Shown: positions 34,158-42,599 of the stretch, in pieces
Numbering within the stretch: position 1 is the first letter of the stretch
Layout of the letters: every line of letters begins with the position of its first letter
Source: Cellulomonas sp. PhB150
GTDB taxonomy: Bacteria; Actinomycetota; Actinomycetes; Actinomycetales; Cellulomonadaceae
Direction of reading: 5' to 3'
Assembly (NCBI RefSeq): GCF_003755175.1
Contig: NZ_RKHX01000003.1
Location: 434,001 to 498,000 of the forward strand
DNA: 64,000 nucleotides
Notes under the pieces: generated by a model
Databases searched by the model: none
What the model saw: only the letters and a program-made list of their open reading frames with translations
Told to the model about the DNA's origin: nothing
Position numbers and translations under genes: made by a program

Positions 34158-35420
34158 GTGCCTCACACCGATGCCCACGCCCACGCCGCCGACCTCGCCG
34201 CCTTCGTCACCGCGTCGCCCTCGTCGTTCCATGCCGCCCACGAGGTGGCCCGCCGGGCCGTCGCGGCCGGGTTCACCCCGCTCGACGAGTCCGCGGAGTG
34301 GCCCACCGGACCGGGCCGGCACGTCGTGGTGCGCGACGGCGCCGTCATCGCCTGGGTGGTCCCGCCGACCGCCGGCCCGACGACGCCCGTGACGGTGCTC
34401 GGCACCCACACCGACTCGCCGGGCTTCAAGCTCAAGCCCACGCCGGACGCCTCGCGCGCGGGCTGGCGGCAGGCGTCGGTCGAGGTCTACGGCGGCCCGC
34501 TGCTCAACTCCTGGCTCGACCGCGAGCTGGCCGTCGCCGGCCGGATCGCGACCCGCTCCGGGGAGCACCTGGTGCGGACCGGGCCGCTGCTGCGCATCCC
34601 GCAGCTCGCGATCCACCTGGACCGGCAGGTCAACGATGGCCTCACGCTCGACAAGCAGCGCCACACCCAGCCGGTGTGGGGGCTCGGTGACGCGCCCGGG
34701 CTGCTCGCAGCCGTCGTCGGCGACGTGTGCGACCCGGCCGACGTGCTCGGCTGGGACCTCACGCTCGTCGACACGCAGGAGCCGCGGACGTTCGGGGCCG
34801 ACGACGAGCTGTTCGCCTCCCCGCGCCTGGACAACCTGCTCTCCACGCACGCCGCCCTGACGGCCCTGCTCCTCGCCGACTCCGAGGACATCACGGTGCT
34901 CGCGGCGTTCGACCACGAGGAGGTCGGCTCGGAGACCCGCTCGGGCGCGGCCGGCCCGTTCCTGTCGGACGTGCTGGCGCGCATCCGCTCCGGCCTCGGT
35001 GCCGACGCCGAGCAGGCGCACCGGGCGCTCGCGTCGTCGGTCTGCGTCTCGAGCGACGTCGGCCACTCCGTGCACCCGAACTACGCCGAGCGGCACGACC
35101 CGACGACGGTCCCGGTCGCGGGCGGCGGGCCCATCCTCAAGATCAACGCGAACCAGCGCTACGCGACCGACGCGGTCGGGATCGCGCTGTGGACCGCCGC
35201 GTGCGAGCGCGCGGGCGTGCCGAGCCAGAGCTTCGTCTCCAACAACGCCGTGCCCTGCGGCTCGACCATCGGGCCGATCACCGCGACGCGGCTGGGCCTG
35301 CGGACGGTCGACGTCGGCGTGCCGATCCTGTCGATGCACTCGGCGCGCGAGCTGACCGCGGTCGTCGACCCGTGGTACCTGACGCGCGCGATGTACGCGT
35401 TCCTCAGTCCCGCGCGGTGA
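34158..35420 (+). CDS. M18-family aminopeptidase
   Basis: Zinc metallo-aminopeptidase of 420 residues, close to the aspartyl aminopeptidase (PepC/Ape1) family. Metal and catalytic motifs are visible: GTHTDSPGFKLKP (first metal His and Asp, near residue 83), AAFDHEEVGSE (catalytic and bridging Glu), SSDVGHSVHPNY, and GVPILSMHSARE near the C-terminus. The GTG start lacks a Shine-Dalgarno; GACGAT lies 6 nt upstream. It is divergent from the phytase-like gene. Its 3' end overlaps the methionine aminopeptidase gene by 17 bp, tail to tail. Confidence 0.93.
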   Translation: MPHTDAHAHAADLAAFVTASPSSFHAAHEVARRAVAAGFTPLDESAEWPTGPGRHVVVRDGAVIAWVVPPTAGPTTPVTVLGTHTDSPGFKLKPTPDASRAGWRQASVEVYGGPLLNSWLDRELAVAGRIATRSGEHLVRTGPLLRIPQLAIHLDRQVNDGLTLDKQRHTQPVWGLGDAPGLLAAVVGDVCDPADVLGWDLTLVDTQEPRTFGADDELFASPRLDNLLSTHAALTALLLADSEDITVLAAFDHEEVGSETRSGAAGPFLSDVLARIRSGLGADAEQAHRALASSVCVSSDVGHSVHPNYAERHDPTTVPVAGGGPILKINANQRYATDAVGIALWTAACERAGVPSQSFVSNNAVPCGSTIGPITATRLGLRTVDVGVPILSMHSARELTAVVDPWYLTRAMYAFLSPAR

Positions 35421-36168
35421 GCACGACCGGGCCGTCGCGGGTGATCGCGACCGTGTGCTCGGCGTGCGCGGCGATCGACCCGTCCGCGGTGCGGATCGTC
35501 CAGCCGTCGGGGTCGATCACGTAGCCGTCGCCGCCGGCCATGAACCACGGCTCGATCGCGATGACCAGGCCCGGGTTGAGCTTGAGCCCGGTCCGGGCGC
35601 GGCCGAGGTTCGGCACGTGCGGGTCCTCGTGCATCGTGCGGCCGACGCCGTGGCCACCGAAGTCCGCGTTGATCCCGTAGCCGCCGGCGCGGCCGATCTT
35701 CCCGATCGCCTCGGAGACGTCGCCCATCCGGCCGCCGGGCTTCGCTGCGGCGATGCCGGCCGCGAGCGCGCGCTCGGTCGTCTCGACGAGCTTCGTCGCC
35801 TCGGGCGTCGTCGTGCCGATCTGGAAGGTCAGCGCGGAGTCCGCCACCCAGCCCTGCAGCTGCGCGGCGAAGTCGATGCTCAGCACGTCGCCGTCCTGCA
35901 GGACGTAGTCGCTGGGCAGCCCGTGCAGCGCGGCGTCGTTGACCGAGGTGCACAGCACGCCCGGGTACGGCATCGCGCCGAACGACGGGTGGTAGCCCAG
36001 GTAGACGGAGTGCGCGCCGGCCGCGTCGATCATCTGGTGCGCGTGGCGGTCCAGGTCCTTGAGGGTCATGCCCTCGCGCGCGACCTCGCGCAAGGAGGAC
36101 AGGACGCTCGCGATGAACTTCCCGGCGGGGCGCATCGCGTTGACTTCGGCAGGGGTCTTGAGGGCCAC
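35404..36168 (-). CDS. map: type I methionine aminopeptidase
   Basis: Removes the initiator methionine from nascent proteins. The 254-residue protein has all five metal ligands in context: DGDVLSIDFAAQ (Asp), GWVADSALTFQIG (Asp), GHGVGRTMHEDP (His), IAIEPWF (Glu) and AEHTVAIT (Glu). The substrate-binding His is in GYHPSFGAMPYPG. The GTG start VALKTPAEVNAMRPAG is chosen over upstream codons because the family N-terminus begins there. CAGGGT lies 7 nt upstream. It converges on the M18 aminopeptidase gene with a 17-bp overlap. Confidence 0.95.
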   Translation of the reverse strand: MALKTPAEVNAMRPAGKFIASVLSSLREVAREGMTLKDLDRHAHQMIDAAGAHSVYLGYHPSFGAMPYPGVLCTSVNDAALHGLPSDYVLQDGDVLSIDFAAQLQGWVADSALTFQIGTTTPEATKLVETTERALAAGIAAAKPGGRMGDVSEAIGKIGRAGGYGINADFGGHGVGRTMHEDPHVPNLGRARTGLKLNPGLVIAIEPWFMAGGDGYVIDPDGWTIRTADGSIAAHAEHTVAITRDGPVVLTARD

Positions 36169-36200
36169 GGCTCCCACCCTGCCAGAGTTCGGGCAGGAAA

Positions 36201-36268
36201 CAGCCCGTGGGCTGGGCCCCTCGACGGGGCCCTGCCGCGATGGACGAGATCGCGGCTCCCACGGGCTG
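36201..36268. other. perfect three-stem junction structure (candidate structured RNA or DNA element)
   Basis: Three perfect stems nest exactly. Outer 11 bp: CAGCCCGTGGG (36201-36211) with CCCACGGGCTG (36258-36268). Inner hairpin 1: GGGCCCC (36214-36220) with GGGGCCC (36226-36232). Inner hairpin 2: CCGCGAT (36235-36241) with ATCGCGG (36249-36255). Linkers are 2 nt each. It lies in the 342-bp non-coding gap between map and the F420-type reductase gene, about 240 bp before the latter. The rest of the gap shows nothing recognisable. Strand and function are unknown. Confidence 0.6.
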
Positions 36269-36510
36269 CGGTGACTGCCGGGTATTCGCTCGCCGCCCTG
36301 CCGGAGGTCCGGCGGAGCCTGCGGGCGGATCAGCAATCCGTCCGAGTACTCGGGCGACTAGCGGGCAGTCACCTCACGCGTCCAAGAAGACTTCATGTCT
36401 CAGACCACCTCCTTCCAGTGTTCCTCGACCGTACGTCCGCTCCGTGTGACGTGCCAAGCGTTTTCTCCGAGAAGGGAACACGTGCCGTACGGGCGGGGTT
36501 GCGAGGTGCC

Positions 36511-37146
36511 ATGACCACCATCGGAATCATCGGCAGCGGCCACATCGGCGGCACGCTCGCCCACCTGGCCGTCCAGCACGGCTACGACGTCGTCGTCTCC
36601 AACTCCCGCGGGCCCGAGACCCTCGTGGACCTCGTCGGCGAGCTCGGCGACCGCGCCCGCGCCGCGACCGCGACGGAGGCCGCCGAGGCCGGCGACTTCG
36701 TCGTCGTCAGCGTCCCGTTCCTCGCCGTCGACCAGGTGCCCGTCGAGCAGCTCCAGGGCAAGGTCGTGATCGACACGAACAACTACTACTGGGAGCGCGA
36801 CGGCCACCACGAGGCCCTCGACTCCGGGGCCACCACCTCGGCCGAGGTCCTCGCCGAGCACCTCGGCAGCGACCAGGTCGTCAAGGCGTTCAACCACATC
36901 CAGTCCGACCACCTCGGCTCGCAGGGCAAGCCGTCGGGCACCCCCGGCCGCCGCGCGCTGGCCATCGCGGGCGACTCTGACTCTGCCAAGTCGACCGCGG
37001 CCGCGTTCATCGACCGGATCGGCTTCGACGTCGTGGACGCCGGCGACCTCGCCGAGGGCTGGCGCTACCAGCGCGACCTGCCCGCCTACGGCCCGGAGCT
37101 CGACGCGGCCGGCCTGACGCAGGCCCTGGCCGCCGCCACCCGCTGA
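36511..37146 (+). CDS. NADPH-dependent F420 reductase-like oxidoreductase
   Basis: 211-residue Rossmann protein of the F420-dependent NADP reductase family. The nucleotide-binding loop is IGIIGSGHIGGTLAHLAVQHG at the N-terminus, and the NADP-phosphate-recognising SNSRGPE follows. Mid-protein motifs are VIDTNNYYWERDGH and VKAFNHIQSDHL. It might reduce NADP with F420H2 or act on other substrates; no F420 biosynthesis gene is in the window. The ATG is chosen at the start of the Rossmann fold, with GAGGTG upstream. The frame is open far upstream but non-coding there. Confidence 0.85.
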   Translation: MTTIGIIGSGHIGGTLAHLAVQHGYDVVVSNSRGPETLVDLVGELGDRARAATATEAAEAGDFVVVSVPFLAVDQVPVEQLQGKVVIDTNNYYWERDGHHEALDSGATTSAEVLAEHLGSDQVVKAFNHIQSDHLGSQGKPSGTPGRRALAIAGDSDSAKSTAAAFIDRIGFDVVDAGDLAEGWRYQRDLPAYGPELDAAGLTQALAAATR

Positions 37147-37200
37147 CCCCGGCCCCCCCTGCCGGCCGTTCTCGCGGCCGTCGCGCGTCCACGCGGACGC

Positions 37201-37285
37201 ATCCCGCCGCACTTGTGACGGATGTGGCCTCCTGAGCACTCGATCTGGTCTCAGGAGGCCACTCCTGCACCAAGTGCGGCGGGAT
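37201..37285. repeat. long palindromic repeat, copy B
   Basis: Two 36-nt arms (37201-37236 and 37250-37285) surround a 13-nt centre. The outer 15 bp (ATCCCGCCGCACTTG with CAAGTGCGGCGGGAT) and inner 13 bp (GTGGCCTCCTGAG with CTCAGGAGGCCAC) are perfect, with an 8-nt internal mismatch between them. The right arm matches the 5.0-kb copy at 24 of 25 positions. It is intergenic, between the F420-type reductase and a VOC protein. Confidence 0.8.
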
Positions 37286-37323
37286 CGGTCGCGTTCCGGG
37301 GCGCCGCGCGGGAACCTGGAGCG

Positions 37324-37737
37324 ATGGACACCCCTCCGCGCGCCGTCCCGAACACGCACGAGGGCCTCGACTTCTCGATCTCCGCGACCGTCCTCGAGTC
37401 CCGCGACGCCAACGCCCTGGCCGACTTCTACGAGTCTCTGCTCGGCTGGGTCCGGATCCACGACGAGCCCGGCTGGGCGATGCTCCGCCCGCCGCAGGGC
37501 GGCACGGGCCTCTCGTTCAGCAGCGACCCGCTCTACGAGCCGCCGGTCTGGCCCGCGGACGCCGGGCACCAGCAGATGCAGCTGCACCTGGACGTGCTGG
37601 TCAGCGACCTGCCGCGCGGCGTCGAGCACGCGCTGGCCCGCGGTGCCCGGCTGGCCGAGCACCAGCCGCAGGAGCACGTGCGCGTGCTGCTCGACCCGGC
37701 CGGCCACCCCTTCTGCTTCTTCGACGAGAACGGGTGA
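37324..37737 (+). CDS. VOC-superfamily (glyoxalase/bleomycin-resistance-like) protein
   Basis: 137-residue protein with the paired beta-alpha-beta-beta-beta modules of the VOC fold: FSISATVLESRDANALADFY for the first half, and HLDVLVSDLPRGVEHALARG and RVLLDPAGHPFCFFDE for the second. Terminal DPAGHPFCF is the typical metal-site segment. Function may be glyoxalase-like or small-molecule binding. The ATG lies 38 bp after the palindromic repeat. GAACCT is 6 nt upstream, so leaderless initiation is possible. Confidence 0.85.
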   Translation: MDTPPRAVPNTHEGLDFSISATVLESRDANALADFYESLLGWVRIHDEPGWAMLRPPQGGTGLSFSSDPLYEPPVWPADAGHQQMQLHLDVLVSDLPRGVEHALARGARLAEHQPQEHVRVLLDPAGHPFCFFDENG

Positions 37738-37789
37738 CCCCGGCCGACGCGGTCGCGCTCGCGACGCGGCACGATGCCAGACTCGGCCG

Positions 37790-38485
37790 ATGCCGAGCCT
37801 GAGCCCAGCCACCCTCGCGGTCGTGCGGCGCGTCTGGGCGGCACGACTGCGGGTCGACGAGCAGGCGCTGACATCGCCCGGGGTCGTTCTCGTCGAGCGG
37901 GACGACATGGACGCGGTCGTCATCGTGGCGCTGGGCGACACGGTCGTCGCCACGGGACCCGTCCCCGCGCTGAGCGCCCTGGCGCCCCTCGGTGCGGGTC
38001 GGCTGCTCGACCTGCCGGACCTGCTCCAGGCGCTCCGTGACCATGCGCCGGACCCGATCGGTTCGGCGAGCCTGGCCTACGCCGAGCCCACCGCGGGCGC
38101 ACCCGCCGAGCTCGCGACGGACGACGACGTCCGACATGTCGTGGAGGCCTGCAGCGAGGCGGACCAGGACGAGAGCGGCATCCGGGAGATGCCGACGCGC
38201 GTCGTGGCCCGGGAGGACGGGCGTCCCGTCGCGCTCGCCGGCTACGAGGTCTGGGACGACGCGGTGGCCCACCTCGGAGTCCTCGTCGTGCCCGACGCCC
38301 GTGGCCGCGGACTCGCACGCACCGCGGCGCGGGCCGCGATGGACCACGCGCCCGGGCTCGTCCCGCAGTGGCGCGCGTCGGTCGATAACCCCGCGTCGAA
38401 GGCGGTCGCCGACCGGCTCGGCTTCGTCCGGACCGGTCTGCAGATCGCGATCGACGTCAGTCGGTCTGGTCCGGGACGAGGGTGA
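37790..38485 (+). CDS. GNAT-family acetyltransferase, 231 aa
   Basis: The C-terminal half is a GNAT domain: AHLGVLVVPDARGRGLARTA is motif A with the acetyl-CoA loop, and ASVDNPASKAVADRLGFVRT is motif B. The N-terminal ~100 residues are a helical and beta region (VVRRVWAARLRVDEQALTSP) seen in some actinobacterial GNAT proteins. The ATG is preceded by CAGACT at 6-nt spacing, with no Shine-Dalgarno. Its last 29 bp overlap the convergent small gene. The substrate is unknown. Confidence 0.85.
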   Translation: MPSLSPATLAVVRRVWAARLRVDEQALTSPGVVLVERDDMDAVVIVALGDTVVATGPVPALSALAPLGAGRLLDLPDLLQALRDHAPDPIGSASLAYAEPTAGAPAELATDDDVRHVVEACSEADQDESGIREMPTRVVAREDGRPVALAGYEVWDDAVAHLGVLVVPDARGRGLARTAARAAMDHAPGLVPQWRASVDNPASKAVADRLGFVRTGLQIAIDVSRSGPGRG

Positions 38486-38678
38486 GCCCGCGCGGCTGAG
38501 GCTCGGCGCGGAGCTCCGCCTCGAGGGCCTCAATGAGGGCGTCGGGCACCTCGTCGCGCTCGTCGGTGCCGTAGATCAGCTCGACGCCGTCGTCGCGCAC
38601 GACGCCCAGGTAGCGCGGCTGCACCATCGGGTCACGCGGTGCGCCGGGCGCCTTGCCTCCGGGGATCGACTCGAGCAT
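38457..38678 (-). CDS. small hypothetical protein, 73 aa
   Basis: Unrecognised acidic small protein: VQPRYLGVVRDDGVELIYGT, then a helix rich in Glu and Leu (PDALIEALEAELRAE). It has no signal or membrane segment. It begins 9 nt after the wrbA stop on the same strand, with AGGG upstream as a weak ribosome site, so it is probably co-transcribed with wrbA. An internal ATG (residue 18) is an alternative start. The 3' end runs 29 bp antisense into the acetyltransferase gene. Confidence 0.6.
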   Translation of the reverse strand: MLESIPGGKAPGAPRDPMVQPRYLGVVRDDGVELIYGTDERDEVPDALIEALEAELRAEPQPRGLTLVPDQTD

Positions 38679-38687
38679 CGGGCCACC

Positions 38688-39290
38688 CTAAGCGGCGAGC
38701 CGGGTCGCGATGTCGATCGCCCGGTGGGCCAGGTGGTCCAGGGCGGCGAGCTCCTTGTCGCCCAGCGGTGCGTCGTTGTCCGCGCCGCTCGCGTGCGAGA
38801 CGCCGTACGGGTTGCCGTCGGCGAACTTCAGCGGGTCGGTGTATCCGGGCGCGACGACGATGCCGCCGAAGTGGGCGACCATCCGGTAGATCGCGAGCAG
38901 CGTCGTCTCCTGGCCGCCGTGCGCTGTCTGCGAGGACGTGAACGCCGCGTACACCTTGTCGGCGAGCCTGCCCTCGGACCACAGCGGGCCGAGCTGGTCG
39001 ATGAACTGCTGGAACTGGCTCGTGACGTTGCCGAACCGGGTCGGTGAGCCGAGCAGGACGACGTCGGCCCAGGCGATGTCGTCCGGCTCCGCGACGGGCT
39101 CGTCGGCCAGTGCCGCCACGTGCTCGGCCCACTCCGGGTTGGAATCGATCGCCTCGCGCGGCGCGATCTCGCGCACGTGGCGACGTCGGACCTCAGCCCC
39201 CGTGCCGGCGGCGGCCTGCTCCAGCCGCTCCGCCATCGCCTGCAGGCTTCCGGTGGCGGAGTAGTAGACGATCGCGACGCGGACGCTCAT
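38688..39290 (-). CDS. wrbA: NAD(P)H:quinone oxidoreductase, WrbA family
   Basis: FMN-dependent two-electron quinone reductase, 200 residues. The flavodoxin-like phosphate loop IVYYSATGSLQAMA is at the N-terminus. GSPTRFGNVTSQFQQFID binds the FMN ring, and SSQTAHGGQETTLL plus GYTDPLKFADGNPYGVSH are WrbA-specific. The ATG has AAGGAG 6 nt upstream. It protects against quinone and oxidative stress. Downstream is a small protein gene in probable operon; upstream is a perfect hairpin and then aceB. Confidence 0.95.
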   Translation of the reverse strand: MSVRVAIVYYSATGSLQAMAERLEQAAAGTGAEVRRRHVREIAPREAIDSNPEWAEHVAALADEPVAEPDDIAWADVVLLGSPTRFGNVTSQFQQFIDQLGPLWSEGRLADKVYAAFTSSQTAHGGQETTLLAIYRMVAHFGGIVVAPGYTDPLKFADGNPYGVSHASGADNDAPLGDKELAALDHLAHRAIDIATRLAA

Positions 39291-39363
39291 GGGGGCTCCT
39301 TCGTGGTGGGGACCCCTCGATCGTCACCCGCTGCCCGCGGTCCCGCACCTCGGTTGCACGCAT

Positions 39364-39406
39364 GGTTGAACGACACGCCGCGAGATCTGCGGCGTGTCGT
39401 TCAACC
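39364..39406. repeat. perfect 18-bp inverted repeat with 7-nt loop
   Basis: GGTTGAACGACACGCCGC (39364-39381) pairs exactly with GCGGCGTGTCGTTCAACC (39389-39406) around GAGATCT. It lies 30 bp beyond the aceB stop and 74 bp before the wrbA start, both on the minus strand. It has no T tract, so it is either an unusual terminator for aceA-aceB or a copy of a dispersed palindrome. Only one copy is in this window. Confidence 0.65.
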
Positions 39407-39436
39407 AGCGATGCAGCGCCCGACGAGGGCCGCGAG

Positions 39437-41092
39437 CTACCCCTGCTCCACCAGGAACTGCGTGTACGCGGGGACGGTGAGGAACGTCGGGAAGTCCTCC
39501 GCGAGCGCGACCTGCTCGAACAGGGTGGCCGCGTCGTCGAACCGGTCACCCTCGGAGCGCGGGACCGCGGCGAGGACGGCGGCGAGCTCGGAGCGCACCA
39601 GCGCGGCGGTGATCGTCGTCCCCTCGGCGGTGACGACCTCCTGGTGCACCCACTGCCACACCTGCGACCGCGAGATCTCCGCGGTCGCCGCGTCCTCCAT
39701 GAGGTTGTCGAGCGCCGCCGCCCCCACGCCGCGCAGCCACGACTCGAGGTACCGGACCGCCACGGAGACGTTCGCCCGCAGCCCGTCGTCGGTCACGGTT
39801 CCGCCGGCCGACGGGATGTCGAGCAGCTCGGCCGCGGTGACGTGCACGTCGGACCGCAGCAGGTCGCGCTGGTCGACCCGGGAGCCGAGGAACGCGTCGA
39901 ACGCCTCGCGCGCGACCGGCACGAGGTCCGGGTGCGCGACCCAGGTGCCGTCGTACCCCTGCCCGGCCTCGCGCCGCTTGTCCGCGCGCACCTGCTCGAG
40001 CGCCCGCGCCGTGACCTCGGGATCGCGCCGGTTGGGGATGAACGCGCTCATCCCGCCGATCGCCTGCGCGCCGCGGCGGTGGCAGGTCGAGACCAGCAGC
40101 TCGGTGTACGCCTTCATGAACGGGACGGTCATCGTCACCTGCGACCGGTCCGGAAGGACGAAGCGCGGGCCGCGGTTCCGGAAGTTCTTGATGACGCTGA
40201 AGATGTAGTCCCACCGGCCCGCGTTCAGGCCGGCGCAGTGGTCGCGCAGCTCGTAGAGGATCTCCTCCATCTCGAACGCGGCCGTGATCGTCTCGATGAG
40301 GACCGTCGCGCGGATCGTGCCGTACCGCAGGCCGAGGTAGGTCTCGGTGAACCGGAACACCTCGTCCCACAGCCGCGCCTCGAGGTAGCCCTCCAGCTTG
40401 GGCAGGTACAGGTACGGGCCGCGGCCCGAGTCGATCAGTGCCTGCGCGTTGTGGAACAGGTACAGGCCCGCGTCGACGAGGCTCGCGGAGGCGGCGCCGT
40501 GCTGGCCCGCCCGGTCGACGAAGTCGAGGTGCTTCTCGGTCAGGTGCCAACCGCGGGGGCGGAAGACGATCGTCGGCGTCTCCTCGCCCACGACGTACGA
40601 GCGGCCCTCGTCGGTCGTGAAGTCGACCTGCCCGCGGATCGCGTCGAACAGGTTGAGCTGGCCGCCGACGACGTTCGTCCACGTGGGGCTCATCGCGTCC
40701 TCGTGGTCCGCGAGCCACACCTTCGCGCCCGAGTTCAGCGCGTTGACCGTCATCTTGCGGTCGGTCGGGCCGGTGATCTCGACCCGACGGTCCTCGAGCC
40801 CGGGACCGGGACCGGCAACGCGCCACGCCGGGTCGGCGCGGATGCCCGCGGTCAGGGGCTGGAACTGGGGGTCCATGCCGTTCGAGAACCGGTCGCGGCG
40901 GTGCTGCCGGCCGAGCAGCAGGTCGTGGCGACGGCCGGCGAACCGGGTGTGCAGGTCGGTGAGGAAGTCGAGCGCCTCCGACGTGAGGATCTCGGCGGTG
41001 CCGGGGACGGCCGGGCCGGTGATGTCGAGGCGCGGGCGGGCGAACGGGTCGGTCAGCCGGTTGCGGCTGGGCGACGGGGTGATGACGGTCAT
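39437..41092 (-). CDS. aceB: malate synthase A
   Basis: Glyoxylate-shunt enzyme that condenses acetyl-CoA and glyoxylate to malate. At 551 residues it matches isoform A. Characteristic segments are LADHEDAMSPTWTNVVGGQ (acetyl-CoA and metal region), FRPRGWHLTEKH, LYLPKLEGYLEARLW, IRATVLIETITAAFEMEEIL (metal-binding Glu) and GRWDYIFSVIKNFR. Shine-Dalgarno AGGAG precedes the ATG. It is 21 bp downstream of aceA in an aceA-aceB operon. Confidence 0.97.
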   Translation of the reverse strand: MTVITPSPSRNRLTDPFARPRLDITGPAVPGTAEILTSEALDFLTDLHTRFAGRRHDLLLGRQHRRDRFSNGMDPQFQPLTAGIRADPAWRVAGPGPGLEDRRVEITGPTDRKMTVNALNSGAKVWLADHEDAMSPTWTNVVGGQLNLFDAIRGQVDFTTDEGRSYVVGEETPTIVFRPRGWHLTEKHLDFVDRAGQHGAASASLVDAGLYLFHNAQALIDSGRGPYLYLPKLEGYLEARLWDEVFRFTETYLGLRYGTIRATVLIETITAAFEMEEILYELRDHCAGLNAGRWDYIFSVIKNFRNRGPRFVLPDRSQVTMTVPFMKAYTELLVSTCHRRGAQAIGGMSAFIPNRRDPEVTARALEQVRADKRREAGQGYDGTWVAHPDLVPVAREAFDAFLGSRVDQRDLLRSDVHVTAAELLDIPSAGGTVTDDGLRANVSVAVRYLESWLRGVGAAALDNLMEDAATAEISRSQVWQWVHQEVVTAEGTTITAALVRSELAAVLAAVPRSEGDRFDDAATLFEQVALAEDFPTFLTVPAYTQFLVEQG

Positions 41093-41113
41093 GGGACTGC
41101 TCCTGTCGAAAAG

Positions 41114-42448
41114 TCAGTGGCTGAACTGCGCCGTCTCGGTGGAGCCCGCGAGCGCGAGGGTGGCGCTGTCGGGGCTGATGGCGGTGGCGACGCGGTCGAA
41201 GTAGCCGGTGCCGACCTCGCGCTGGTGTCGCGTCGCGGTGTACCCGGCGGCCTCGGAGGCGATCTCGGCCTCCTGCAGCTCGACGTAGGCGGACATGCCC
41301 GACGACGCGTAGCCGCTGGCCAGCGCGAACATCGAGTGGTTGAGGGCGTGGAAGCCGGCGAGGGTGATGAACTGGAACGCGTACCCGTGGCCGGCGAGCT
41401 CGCGCTGGAACCGCGCGATCTGGTGGTCGGACAGGTGCTGGCGCCAGTTGAACGACGGCGAGCAGTTGTAGGCGAGCAGCTTTCCCGGGAACTCGTCGTG
41501 GATCCGCTCCGCGAACTCGATGGCGAGCCCGATGTCCGGCGTCGAGGTCTCCACCCAGATCAGGTCGGCGTGCGGCGCGTAGGCGGACGCCCTCGCTACG
41601 ACCGCGTCGAGGCCGGGCCGCACCCGGTAGTACCCCTCGGCGGTGCGCTCGCCGGTGAGGAAGGGCTCGTCGCGGGGATCGACGTCGGACGTCAGGAGGT
41701 CAGCACCCAGCGAGTCGGTCCGGGCGACGACGACGGTCGGCACCCCGGCCACGTCGGCGGCCAACCGCGCCGCGGACAGCGTGCGCACGTGCTGCGACGT
41801 CGGGACCAGCACCTTGCCGCCCAGGTGACCGCACTTCTTCTCCGCCGCGAGCTGGTCCTCCCAGTGCACCCCCGCGGCACCGGCCGCGATCATCGCGTGC
41901 ATGAGCTCGTAGGCGTTGAGCGACCCGCCGAAGCCGGCCTCCGCGTCGGCGACGATCGGCGCCAGCCACTCGCGGCTGCGGCGGCCGTTCTCGGCGACGT
42001 CGATCTGGTCGGCGCGCAGCAGCGCGTTGTTGATCCGCCGCACGACGGCCGGCACGGAGTTGACCGGGTACAGGGACTGGTCCGGGTACGTCTGACCCGA
42101 GAGGTTCGCGTCGGCGGCCACCTGCCAGCCGGACAGGTAGATCGCCTCGAGGCCAGCCCGGACCTGCTGGACCGCCTGGTTGCCGGTCAGCGCGCCCAGC
42201 GCGGGGACGTGGGTCCGCGAGTGCAGCAGCTCCCACAGGCGCTCGGCCCCCCTGCGGGCGAGCGTCGGCTCCTCGCGCACCGATCCACGCAGCGCGACGA
42301 CGTCCTGCGCGGTGTGGGTGCGGCGGATGCCGGCCCACCGCGGGTCGAGCTCCCAGTCCGCGGCGAGCTCGTCGGCCGTCTGCGTCTGGTCGCCGGGGCG
42401 GACCGTCGTGCCACCCGACGTCGTTGCCGGGTGAGTCTGCGTGGTCAT
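41114..42448 (-). CDS. aceA: isocitrate lyase
   Basis: Splits isocitrate to succinate and glyoxylate. The 444-residue protein has the catalytic KKCGHLGGK motif near residue 210, [30 protein letters not shown] and YNCSPSFNW. The start [13 protein letters not shown] follows GAAGGAGG. It heads the aceA-aceB operon and is divergent from a RamB-like regulator, so growth on acetate or fatty acids probably induces it. Confidence 0.97.
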   Translation of the reverse strand: MTTQTHPATTSGGTTVRPGDQTQTADELAADWELDPRWAGIRRTHTAQDVVALRGSVREEPTLARRGAERLWELLHSRTHVPALGALTGNQAVQQVRAGLEAIYLSGWQVAADANLSGQTYPDQSLYPVNSVPAVVRRINNALLRADQIDVAENGRRSREWLAPIVADAEAGFGGSLNAYELMHAMIAAGAAGVHWEDQLAAEKKCGHLGGKVLVPTSQHVRTLSAARLAADVAGVPTVVVARTDSLGADLLTSDVDPRDEPFLTGERTAEGYYRVRPGLDAVVARASAYAPHADLIWVETSTPDIGLAIEFAERIHDEFPGKLLAYNCSPSFNWRQHLSDHQIARFQRELAGHGYAFQFITLAGFHALNHSMFALASGYASSGMSAYVELQEAEIASEAAGYTATRHQREVGTGYFDRVATAISPDSATLALAGSTETAQFSH

Positions 42449-42468
42449 GGCTGCCTCCTTCGATCTGT

Positions 42469-42560
42469 GCGTTCTTCTCGGCCCTGTGGCCTGACCACCA
42501 CGTTCCTGCACGCAGTCACGTTCTTCCCCCGCCGGGTGCGCAGAAGATCGGCGTTCCTTC
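42469..42560. promoter_or_regulatory. four RCGTTCYT-type repeats in the aceA/ramB intergenic region
   Basis: GCGTTCTTC (42469), ACGTTCCTG (42500), ACGTTCTTC (42518) and GCGTTCCTTC (42551) are direct repeats in the 151-bp divergent region. They may be binding sites for the adjacent RamB-like regulator. The resemblance to the Corynebacterium RamB motif is limited to the GTTCT core, so this is a suggestion. Confidence 0.35.
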
Positions 42561-42599
42561 TCCTGGACGGAAGCCTGGCGGCGTGTGACGGTGGGAGGC

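Noticed and set aside
36201..36268. Guanidine-II (mini-ykkC) riboswitch
   Set aside because: Only one of the two hairpin loops contains ACGR, a closing stem encloses both hairpins, and the downstream gene is not a guanidine-related transporter or carboxylase.
42486..42498. Crp/GlxR box between aceA and ramB (GTGG-N5-CCAC)
   Set aside because: It matches the TGTGA-N6-TCACA consensus poorly in both half-sites.
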